From Paenibacillus_V sp046244365 (GTDB taxonomy: Bacteria > Bacillota > Bacilli > Paenibacillales > NBRC-103111): 64,000 bases of DNA. Shown piece by piece: positions 28,984 to 36,241 of this stretch; the first letter of the stretch is position 1, and each line of letters begins with the position of its first letter. The DNA is taken from NCBI RefSeq assembly GCF_046244365.1, contig NZ_CP176395.1:558001-622000 (forward strand), given 5' to 3'. Below the pieces are notes generated by a model, which was not told where the DNA came from, did not search any database, and worked only from the letters and a program-made list of their open reading frames with translations. The translations under genes were made by a program, and so were the position numbers.

Positions 28984-29981
28984 CGCGATCGCCCTTGAGC
29001 GAGCGCTTCCTCGGTCGGAACCTCGACTTCCCGCAAAATGTGATCCAGGATCGCTTCCGTTCGCCCGGTCTGAAGACGGTGCGCATTGTTCGTGACGATC
29101 CGGTGCGCGAGCACCGGCTTGACCATCGACTTGATGTCGTCCGGCGTGACGAAGCTGCGGCCGCGCAGGATCGCCACTACCTGCGCCGCCTTGAGCAGCG
29201 CCTGCGTGCCGCGGGGACTGACGCCCAAGGCGATGTCGGGGTGGGTGCGCGTCTTCTCCGCAATCGCTACGATATAGCGGAGCAGGTCGTCATGCACCAG
29301 CACCGAGCCGTAATGCGTCTGCGCCGTGACGATGTCAGCCGCCTCGGCGACCGAATCGAGCGTTTCCTGCGGATTCGATTCCTTGAAGCGGCGCAGGATA
29401 TCGACCCCCTGTTCGGCGGTCGGGTAGCCCATTCCGACCTTCAGCAGGAACCGGTCCAGCTGCGCTTCGGGGAGCGGGAAGGTACCCTGATTTTCTACAG
29501 GGTTCTGGGTGGCGATGACGAGGAACGGCCGCGACAACGTATGCGTTTCGCCGTCGATGCTCACTTGGCGCTCTTCCATGCACTCGAGGAGACTCGATTG
29601 CGTCCGCGGCGTCGCGCGGTTGATTTCGTCCGCAAGCACGATATTGGCGAACAGCGGCCCGGGACGGAATTCGAAGGCGCTCGTTTTCTGATTATAAAAG
29701 TTAATGCCGCTTAGATCCGACGGAAGCAGGTCGGGCGTGAATTGTATGCGCTTAAATGTGACGCTGAGCGAGCGCGCAAGCGACTTGGCCAGCAGCGTTT
29801 TGCCCATGCCGGGCACATCCTCCAGCAGGACATGACCCGACGCGATAAGCGCCACGAGCAGCTGCTCGATCACGTCCTCCTTGCCGACGATCACCCGGCT
29901 TACGTTCGCTTTGATCCGTTCGGCCATTCGGCGAATCGACTCGAGCTCGGCTTCCGTAGCCGGTTGTTTCCATCCATCCAT
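28980..29981 (-). CDS. MoxR-family AAA+ ATPase
   Basis: A 333-residue AAA+ protein. Walker A is EDVPGMGKTLLAKSLA, Walker B is IVLADEINRATPRTQ, followed by sensor 1 (ATQNP) and the MoxR-typical LPEAQLDRFLLKVGMGYP. ATG 29981 is chosen because AAGGTGG lies 8 bp upstream; a GTG four codons earlier lacks spacing. As first gene of a three-gene operon it probably drives conformational maturation of a target handled by the DUF58 partner. The target is not known. Confidence 0.92.
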   Translation of the reverse strand: MDGWKQPATEAELESIRRMAERIKANVSRVIVGKEDVIEQLLVALIASGHVLLEDVPGMGKTLLAKSLARSLSVTFKRIQFTPDLLPSDLSGINFYNQKTSAFEFRPGPLFANIVLADEINRATPRTQSSLLECMEERQVSIDGETHTLSRPFLVIATQNPVENQGTFPLPEAQLDRFLLKVGMGYPTAEQGVDILRRFKESNPQETLDSVAEAADIVTAQTHYGSVLVHDDLLRYIVAIAEKTRTHPDIALGVSPRGTQALLKAAQVVAILRGRSFVTPDDIKSMVKPVLAHRIVTNNAHRLQTGRTEAILDHILREVEVPTEEALAQGRSR

Positions 29982-30169
29982 CGCGATAACCACCTTGTCT
30001 TCGGAGTGAGTTTTGGCTTTTATTCCAACGGTTCAGAAAGGATATCTCCGCTGTTTGTTCGACTTCTCGGTAAACGCGCCATCTAAGGACGGCGAAGCTG
30101 TTTATCCTTTGTGGATTTCTATGGCTTTGTCTATATTTAGATTCGCCGTACGGAAGCGATATCCTGTTT

Positions 30170-30502
30170 TTACATGCTTTTATGCTTCTCCCGGTACTGC
30201 CCCGGCGTCATGCCCGTGTGTTTCTTGAAGACCCGGACGAAGTATGGCGAATTATACTGCAGCTTTTCCGCGATTTCATTCACCTTGAGGTCGGTAGTGA
30301 GCAGCAGCTCCATGCATTTGCCGAGACGCAGCCGGGTCACGTAGTCGATGAAGTTTTCTCCCGTTACCTGCTTAAAGCCTCTGCTGAGCTTGTATACGCT
30401 GACGCCGAACTGCTCCGCGTGCTGATCGAGCGAAATATTCGACAGGTAGTCGTCCTGTAGGACGGCCAGCAGCTTGTCGACGAAACACGAACGTGCCGGC
30501 AA
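30170..30502 (-). pseudogene. AraC-family regulator, C-terminal fragment
   Basis: 110 residues that begin at once in the AraC DNA-binding domain and cover both helix-turn-helix units. The end KVNEIAEKLQYNSPYFVRVFKKHTGMTPGQYREK is intact. The sensory N-terminus is missing: the frame to the right of 30502 has no homologous sequence but instead holds a plus-strand binding-protein remnant. No ribosome site precedes the first ATG. Related full-length proteins regulate neighbouring oligosaccharide ABC importers, which fits the type of remnant beside it. I read it as a 5'-truncated gene at a rearrangement joint. Confidence 0.75.
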
Positions 30503-31050
30503 CAGGCGGCTTTTACGGGGCTTATTTGATCCATAAAAAGGTTCCCGAGAGCAAGGTGAAAAGCATTCTGAAGTTTCTGGACTACGGCTACAGCCAGGAA
30601 GGGAACGATCTCGCCAACTACGGCATCAAGGGCGTTCATTACAACGAGAAGGACGGCCGCAAAATTGCCACAGAGCAGGCGAAGAAGGATCTTGTTGTCG
30701 TCGTCGGCAACCTGGGCAGCATTTGGCGGCCGCTCGGCTTTGCGCAGGTTATCGACAGCGTCGGGACCGCCGATGACGTTTATGAGCAGAACAAGAAGAC
30801 CGTCGAGGAAAGATCGAAGTCCTTCCTGCCGGATCCTGCGATGGGCGTCGTATCGGAGGCTTACAACAAATAATGGGCGGACATCAACAAGAAAATAACG
30901 GATTTCCGGGTAAAGGTTATCCTCGGTCAGGAAACGATCGATGCTTACGACCAGTTCGTCAAGAAAACGAAAGAAGATGCGAACTACAAAAAAGTGTTCG
31001 AGGAAATGAACGCGTACAAGAAGAAAGTCGAATTGAGCGCGGGAAAATAG
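30493..31050 (+). pseudogene. Sugar ABC transporter substrate-binding protein, C-terminal remnant with in-frame stop
   Basis: The reading frame FYGAYLIHKKVPESKVKSIL through FLPDPAMGVVSEAYNK matches the C-terminal lobe of LplA/YtcQ-type oligosaccharide-binding lipoproteins. It lacks the signal peptide and N-terminal lobe. A TAA at 30871-30873 interrupts it; in the same frame the typical ending WADINKKITDFRVKVILGQ and YDQFVKKTKED continues to TAG at 31048. Both a 5' truncation and a nonsense mutation are therefore present. A functional terminator still follows at 31073. Confidence 0.85.
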
Positions 31051-31072
31051 GAAGTCCTTCGATCAGGGGACC

Positions 31073-31111
31073 GAACCGGATGAAAGCGTAAGCTTTTGTC
31101 CGGTTCTTTTT
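31073..31111 (+). terminator. Terminator after the binding-protein remnant
   Basis: GAACCGGA pairs with TCCGGTTC around an inner AAAGC/GCTTT hairpin, followed by TTTTT. The remaining 31112-31294 holds only the ribosome site of the next gene. Confidence 0.85.
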
Positions 31112-31294
31112 GTCGATAGGTTTGATCGTTAGCTGTTGCGGATTTCGGCAGATGGACTGCGTAGAGGATTATTCCTAACATGCTCGGCATGATTGTCCTT
31201 TGCTAACGGATGACATAATATGAAGGAAGAGATTTCCTTGGAAGTGCCGGGAGCCATCTGTTTTGCGATCGAATAACGAAAGGGAGGCGTAGCG

Positions 31295-31720
31295 ATGCCG
31301 GAGCTGCATATTTGCAATAACGCGGCGCATGTGCTGCTGGAGCCGTTTTTGCAGGAGTTTGCGGAGACGTGGGCGTGCGAGCTGGTGCCTCTGGAGGACA
31401 GGTGCGTGCTTCTTCCCGAAGTGATGCTGCGTAAGCACGGCTTGTTCTTGTTCAAGCTTGCGGACGGGTATAAGGTATGCCGCGAGGAGGATGCAACGAC
31501 GTGGGAGGATTTTCTGCTCATGCGGCTCTCGCATCTGCTGGCCGACCGGGGGCGCGGGACGCTTCGGCTGAACGGTGAAGGGGAACCGCTCGAGGTGGAG
31601 CCGCACCGGTTCGAAACGTTCGACGATTATGTCGACAAAGTGCTGGAATTTGAAGACGATCTTGTCCGCGACATGAAGAAGTACTGGATTTACGCCCACC
31701 GTAAAAGGACGATCCGGTAA
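31295..31720 (+). CDS. Uncharacterised small protein
   Basis: A 141-residue acidic protein that I do not recognise. It contains a Cys-Asn-Asn start (MPELHICNNAAHVLL), a leucine-rich middle and an acidic helix (FDDYVDKVLEFEDDLVRDMKKYW) near the C-terminus, with a basic end (AHRKRTIR). No signal peptide or membrane helix is visible. The start is well supported by AAAGGGAGG. It is followed 117 bp later by a methyltransferase gene on the same strand; no terminator is seen between them, so co-transcription is possible. Confidence 0.65.
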   Translation: MPELHICNNAAHVLLEPFLQEFAETWACELVPLEDRCVLLPEVMLRKHGLFLFKLADGYKVCREEDATTWEDFLLMRLSHLLADRGRGTLRLNGEGEPLEVEPHRFETFDDYVDKVLEFEDDLVRDMKKYWIYAHRKRTIR

Positions 31721-31837
31721 GGTTGGCAGGCAGGCGGCAAGCTGCTATACTGCTACATACATGATTGACGGTATGGAGAAAAGCCATCGGAAACTATGAA
31801 AATTATGGAAACCATCGGAAACGGAGCATGAACAGGC

Positions 31838-33025
31838 ATGGAGAAGGTTTTGACGCTGTTAAAGCAGCTGATCGGGGAGCAGTCGCTTCTGCAGGCGACG
31901 CTCAGCAACCCACGGCGCAAAGACGCTGAGCAGCCCAGCAAAGTGAAGGCGAAGCCTGTCCTCTTGAAGGGGCAGCTGCGCGTGCAGTTCGCCTATACGG
32001 TCGGACCGCAGGAGCGTCATGAGAACGTCGAGCCGGGAGAGGCGGCCGGCAAGCTGACGGAGCTGCTGCGCACCGGCTTCAAGCAAGCGCTCGTACAGGC
32101 GAAGGAAGCCGATTACCAGATTCTCGTCAACCGCCAAGAGAAGGCGCAAATCTTAAAGAAACAGGCGACCAAGAAAGAGGTCAGCCTGACGCATAACCGC
32201 CAAAAGCGCTACGTGCTCGAGGAAGGCAAGCCCGTGCCGTTTCTCGTCGAGCTCGGCGTCATGAACGGCGAGGGCAAGGTGCTCGCGGCTAAGTACGACA
32301 AGTTTCGTCAAATTAACCGGTTTCTCGAAATGGTGGACGATGTCGCTCCTCATTTGGCGGAGGGACGGAAGCTGCACATCATCGATTTCGGCTGCGGCAA
32401 ATCGTATTTGACGTTCGCGCTTTATCATTATTTGACGCAGGTGCGCGGCCTCGATATCGACGTAACCGGCCTCGATCTGAAAGCGGACGTCATTGCGCAT
32501 TGCGAGTCGCTGGCCCGCAGGCTAGGATACGACGGGCTTCGTTTCCTCGTAGGGGATATAAGCCGCTACACGGACCGGTCGCATGTCGACATGGTCGTTA
32601 CCTTGCACGCCTGCGACACCGCCACCGATGCGGCGCTTGAGAAAGCCGTGCGCTGGGGAGCGGACGTCATTTTGTCCGTCCCTTGCTGCCAGCACGAGCT
32701 GTTCGGTCAAATCGAGAGCCAGGCGCTTGCGCCGCTTTTGACGCACGGCATTCTCAAGGAGCGGTTCGCCGCCCTTGCGACGGACGCAGCCCGTGCCAGA
32801 CTGCTGGAGCTCGTCGGCTACAGAACGCAAATGCTCGAATTTATCGACCTCGAGCACACGCCCAAGAACTTGTTGATCCGCGCCGTCAAACAGGCTCAGC
32901 CGGCCGCGGCTCTGCGCAAGCTGGCAGTAGAATATCGCGAGTACGCGAAGTTTCTGCATATTTCGCCGTACTTGGAGCGCGCGCTGCAGGATAAGCTGGC
33001 GCCGCTGCTTTCGCAGGAAACATAA
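31838..33025 (+). CDS. Class I SAM-dependent methyltransferase (METTL25/Methyltransf_32-like)
   Basis: A 395-residue protein. The N-terminal 145 residues are basic and may bind nucleic acid (many Lys/Gln, THNRQKRYVLEEG). A Rossmann methyltransferase domain follows: SAM motif I is HIIDFGCGKSYLTFALYHYL with Asp183, then VTGLDLKADVI, and a VTLHACDTATDAAL and SVPCCQHEL pair typical of this family. A C-terminal alpha-helical tail ends at residue 395. Eukaryotic relatives include tRNA methyltransferases, so an RNA substrate is plausible but unproven. A terminator follows immediately. Confidence 0.82.
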   Translation: MEKVLTLLKQLIGEQSLLQATLSNPRRKDAEQPSKVKAKPVLLKGQLRVQFAYTVGPQERHENVEPGEAAGKLTELLRTGFKQALVQAKEADYQILVNRQEKAQILKKQATKKEVSLTHNRQKRYVLEEGKPVPFLVELGVMNGEGKVLAAKYDKFRQINRFLEMVDDVAPHLAEGRKLHIIDFGCGKSYLTFALYHYLTQVRGLDIDVTGLDLKADVIAHCESLARRLGYDGLRFLVGDISRYTDRSHVDMVVTLHACDTATDAALEKAVRWGADVILSVPCCQHELFGQIESQALAPLLTHGILKERFAALATDAARARLLELVGYRTQMLEFIDLEHTPKNLLIRAVKQAQPAAALRKLAVEYREYAKFLHISPYLERALQDKLAPLLSQET

Positions 33026-33074
33026 AGCTTGCACATCGGCCGTTCTACCGAACGGCTGGTGTGCAAGCTTTTTT
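33024..33074. terminator. Terminator after the methyltransferase gene
   Basis: AAAGCTTGCACA pairs with TGTGCAAGCTTT, with an inner GCCGTTC/GAACGGC stem and a T-run. It lies between convergent genes and may serve both. Confidence 0.88.
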
Positions 33075-33089
33075 GTGGGGTGCTCCCGA

Positions 33090-33791
33090 TCAGCGTTCCT
33101 CTCGGAGCGTCGATGTGCGGATCGTTCGATCGGGCATGCGGAACGGCGCCAGCCATCGAACCGCCAGCAGCAGGAGAACGCCGGCTGCGCACCAATAGAT
33201 GGCTGAAGTGCCGACGGCTTCGTCCAGCGCGTACGCGATGGACGGGCCTAACGAGGCGCCAAGATCGGTCGCCACGGTGTAGGAGGTCATGACGGCCAGC
33301 TTCGATGCGCGCGAGGATGCATGGGTCGCTAGCGCATCGATGATGGTACTGACGGCGGTAACTCCTAGCTGTAAGCCTAGGAGCAGGGCGAGCCACACGG
33401 CCAGCGGCATGCGGAACGGCACGAGAGCCAGCAAACTGGAAGCGCAGACAAGCACGACGACGAACATGCGGCCTTGATTCTTAGCGGCGTCGAATCTTTT
33501 GCCGATCCAAGGCGACAGCCAAGGCTGCAATCCCCAGCGCATCGCTTGCAGAATGCCGGCAAGCGACGCGGCGCCGATCGAGAGCGTCCACAACTGCACG
33601 TAAGTCGACTCGTGCACTTGAATGAGCCGGCTGAGCGTCGAATTGTACATCCCTTGAAACACCATGGCTGTCAGAAGGCCGGAAAGAAGCGTCCAGACGA
33701 CGACCGGCTCCTGCCAAGGCTTGACGGTTTGCCTTCCGTCCCCGGCGGAAGGGACTTGCTCCGCTTCCGTTTGGCCTAATCCCGGCGGTCT
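33090..33791 (-). pseudogene. MFS transporter, C-terminal half only
   Basis: The readable frame covers the central loop (TEAEQVPSAGDGRQTVKPW) and about six transmembrane helices, i.e. the second half of a 12-helix MFS exporter. Going upstream the frame meets TGA at 33792-33794 and the sequence changes character. The only ATG (33665) lies inside the first remaining helix and has no ribosome site. The N-terminal half is not found nearby, so this is a truncated gene rather than a frameshift. Translated residues show no other damage, so the loss may be recent. Confidence 0.75.
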
Positions 33792-33794
33792 TCA

Positions 33795-34040
33795 TGTCTG
33801 CCGGCGAAAAGTCGCTTCGTAACCCCCATGAGGTCGCTATCTTCCAGTCAGCGGGATTTGTTCGTTTGTTCTGCGTAACCGATTCCATGGTTCCCACGCT
33901 CCGTTCCGTTCTTAGTCGTACTTTCCCTTCATGTACCTGACATGCCGGCTTTCGCATCCCAAGCTATCGAAAAGCTTTCGGTCTCATCGTAGTCCCCGTG
34001 TTTATTTCCGGCAACCTCTCACAATTTGCACGCTCATTTC
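33795..34040 (-). other. Unassigned structured-looking sequence, possibly a group II intron fragment
   Basis: Read on the minus strand, this stretch is rich in short paired blocks and GNAA-like loops (GATGCGAAAGCCGGCATGTC, GTACATGAAGGGAAAGTAC, GGAACGGAGCGTGGGAACC) and then an ATG followed by about 35 codons without homology I can name. The style resembles domain I of bacterial group II introns upstream of the reverse transcriptase ORF, but there is no RT domain and no domain V. It abuts the broken end of the MFS gene. This is a weak suggestion. Confidence 0.25.
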
Positions 34041-34137
34041 CGCTCGTTGTAATTTTTTGCACGCGGAAAATTAACCGCTGCGGAAGCTGGCGGGGTACCT
34101 CGAGCTTTGGCGGTTAGTACGCGGTATCTCAATGGAG

Positions 34138-34410
34138 CGGGTGCTGTAAGGATAAGCTGGGATGTCGTTGGCGCGGGAGATGGAAGTGTGGAGATGGCAT
34201 CGTAGTCGGTTCGGGAGTGGGAGTTGGTGCGAAAAAACTAACTGGCCTTTGTTTATCCCGCCTCTCCGCCAAGGTGGGGGGGTGCTGAAAGGATGAGACG
34301 GTGTGGTAGCTGGCTTGGGAGTGGGAGTGTGTGGGGCCTCAGTTCAATTGCGTCTCCGCCAAGGTGAAGCGGGCGCTGAAAGGATGAGCTGGCATCGTCG
34401 TTGGCGCGGG
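34138..34410 (+). repeat. Three diverged copies of a 43-bp block
   Basis: The block GGGTGCTGTAAGGATAAGC through TTGGCGCGGGA recurs at about 34138-34179, 34277-34320 and 34368-34410, with CTCCGCCAAGGTG preceding the second and third copies. The intervals are not equal (about 139 and 91 bp). No coding potential is visible. Confidence 0.65.
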
Positions 34411-34468
34411 AAGCGAGAAAACTAGTCTCCTGTTCGTAGTTGGTGTTCAACGTCGCTACTATGCATCG

Positions 34469-34680
34469 AAATAGTGAACGAGGTTCATTATTAATGAACC
34501 TAAGTTCACTATTTGGAGTCGAAAGTAGGCCTGCATGTCCAAAAGTGAAGGAAACTTCACTATTAGTGAACCCGAGGGAAAAATAGCGCCCGCTTGGTTC
34601 ACTATACGGGGAAATATCCTCTTTTGGAGCGGAAATAGTGAATTTTGGTTCACTATTAGTGAATTTGAGTTCAATAATGC
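34469..34680. repeat. Cluster of AGTGAA/TTCACT dyad repeats
   Basis: AGTGAA or its complement TTCACT occurs about ten times within 210 bp, often as TTCACTATT-AGTGAA or TAGTGAAC-nnn-TTCACTA dyads (for example 34471, 34504, 34543, 34555, 34564, 34597, 34637, 34649 and 34657). Neighbouring spacer words also recur (TTTGGAG-CGAAA twice). The region is AT-rich compared with its surroundings and has no gene. Confidence 0.7.
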
Positions 34681-34689
34681 GAAATTACA

Positions 34690-34910
34690 GAAAGCAGCAT
34701 GGGCAGTAGTGGCTAGGCGCATGCCGGCACCATCAGCCACTGCCATAGCAATTGCCGCCGCTACTGCAACCGCCATCGTTATCACGCTACTACTTCCGTC
34801 ACAAATACTGCTACGGCCATCGCTGCTCCCATCACCGCGCCTTTCACTGTCACAGCTACTGTCACTACGCTACAACTGCCACCACCGCCACTACTCTCGC
34901 TAAGCGACTT
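34690..34910 (+). other. Low-complexity stretch rich in GCN-ACN-type triplets
   Basis: Sequence composed mainly of GCC, ACT, ATC, GCT and CTA triplets (for example GCCACTGCCATAGCAATTGC) with little G on this strand. Any frame gives Ala/Thr/Leu/Ser-rich low-complexity peptide; no ribosome site is seen. It ends next to the stop codon of the sigma factor gene and may be decayed tandem-repeat DNA. Confidence 0.5.
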
Positions 34911-34927
34911 TCACGCAATGACGGCAA

Positions 34928-35815
34928 TCAATCATTAAGACGGCGCAGCTTGTCCGGGTTGCGCATGATATAGACCGCCGAGATTAGGCCATCGCGTACG
35001 GCGAAGGAATAAACGCCGTGGACGGAGCCGTCCACGCGTTGGATGAGGCCGGGCAGGCCGTTCACCATCGTCAATTCGATGGTGGACGGTTCCTTCCGTT
35101 TCTCGTTCACGCCGACGAGGAATGTCGCGATGAGCTGCGGGCCGAGTATCGGCCGCTTGGCGGCAATCACTTTGCCGCCGCCGTCCGAGAGCAGCGCCGC
35201 GTCAGCGGTGAAGACGCGCAGCAGGCGGGCGGCATCGCCGGCGGACAGCGCATCGACGAACTCGTTAACGAGCGCGCTGCTTTGCTCCATCTGCGTCTGC
35301 GGCCGCTGCGCTTCCTCCCAGCCGGCCAGCTTCATTCGGGCTCGGCGAAGCAGCTGCCTGCAGTTGGCTTCGCTTTTGCCGACGATGCCGGCAATTTCCC
35401 CATATTCGTAATCCAGTGCCTCGCGCAGGACGAACACGGCGCGTTCGGCGGCCGTCAGTTTTTCCAGAAGCAGGAGGAAAGCCGTAGAGAGCGTATCTTT
35501 TTGCTCGAGGCTTTCCTGCGGATCGGCTGCCCGGCTACCGTCCACCCATGGCTCGGGCAGCCACGGCCCAACGTATACCTGACGCTCGCTTTTCGTTTTG
35601 CGCAGACGGTCGATACAGCGATTGGTTACGATTTTGCACAGGTAGGCGCGCACGTTTTCGGTTTGCCCGTTTTTGGCGGCATCGAAGGCAAGAAAGGCTT
35701 CGTGCACGATGTCTTCGGCTTCGCTCAGGCTGCCCAGCATGCGGTAAGCAAGCGACAGTAGGAGCGGCTTATGGGCTACGTATAGATCGGCCGTACGCTC
35801 ATGCATGGCAGTCAC
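34928..35815 (-). CDS. ECF41-type sigma factor with SnoaL-like C-terminal domain
   Basis: A 295-residue ECF sigma factor. Region 2 (PLLLSLAYRMLGSLSEAEDIVHEAFL) and region 4 (ALDYEYGEIAGIVGKSEANCRQLLRRARMKL) are clear. The C-terminal SnoaL-like extension (about residues 175-295) carries DGGGK and ends in NPDKL, the two motifs that mark ECF41 proteins, where the extension acts in cis instead of an anti-sigma factor. The usual ECF41 neighbour, a small carboxymuconolactone-decarboxylase/oxidoreductase/epimerase gene, is absent. GTG 35815 is chosen with GGAGG 7 bp upstream; ATG 35806 or 35821 are alternatives. An ECF41-like promoter lies upstream. Confidence 0.88.
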   Translation of the reverse strand: MTAMHERTADLYVAHKPLLLSLAYRMLGSLSEAEDIVHEAFLAFDAAKNGQTENVRAYLCKIVTNRCIDRLRKTKSERQVYVGPWLPEPWVDGSRAADPQESLEQKDTLSTAFLLLLEKLTAAERAVFVLREALDYEYGEIAGIVGKSEANCRQLLRRARMKLAGWEEAQRPQTQMEQSSALVNEFVDALSAGDAARLLRVFTADAALLSDGGGKVIAAKRPILGPQLIATFLVGVNEKRKEPSTIELTMVNGLPGLIQRVDGSVHGVYSFAVRDGLISAVYIMRNPDKLRRLND

Positions 35816-35950
35816 TGTCATCCCTCCGTAATTCGTTCTAGACATCCCATTATCCCGTTCCGCAAAAAAATGTATAATAAGCGGCTGAAATGTACGATCC
35901 GATTGTTTTCATTGTATCATTCCCGAAGCGCGGAGCAACGGCAACCCTAT

Positions 35951-35977
35951 AACGAAAAAAGTCAGCCATTTGTGACA
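35951..35977 (-). promoter_or_regulatory. ECF41-type promoter upstream of its own sigma gene
   Basis: On the minus strand, TGTCACA is followed after exactly 16 bases by CGTT. The published ECF41 promoter pattern, as I recall it, is TGTCACA then about 16 bases then CGTC. It points toward the sigma factor and would give a leader of roughly 130 bases. I infer autoregulation. Confidence 0.6.
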
Positions 35978-35996
35978 AACCTTCGGCATGCATCGC

Positions 35997-36027
35997 GTCA
36001 TGTGACTTTGACGCTCGGTCATATGAC
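35997..36027. promoter_or_regulatory. Paired 10-bp palindromes upstream of the RND gene
   Basis: GTCATGTGAC (35997-36006) and GTCATATGAC (36018-36027) are 21 bp apart centre to centre, i.e. two helical turns on the same face. Further TCATGAC and CATATGAC half-like words follow at about 36082 and 36118. They lie in the 430-bp space between the divergent sigma and RND genes and could be a dimeric-repressor operator. Confidence 0.4.
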
Positions 36028-36241
36028 TTTTATCACGGCTGTAACTCTTAGTCTTTTCCAAAATAAAGCAGACCATGACTTGCTCATGACCGAGGTTGTG
36101 ACAGGCGGCACTATTTGCATATGACCCGCAGACGGTAAGCTAAAACACGTAAAGCATGATAAGACGTGCGGAATAAACACCAAAGCATACAGCATGGAAC
36201 TCAAGGGAACCGGGTGTTTACAAAAGAAAGGGGAAAAAAAC

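Noticed and set aside
34535..34903. 122-codon frame through the AGTGAA repeats and triplet-rich DNA
   Set aside because: No ribosome site; the repeated peptide words only reflect the DNA repeats, and the second half is low-complexity.
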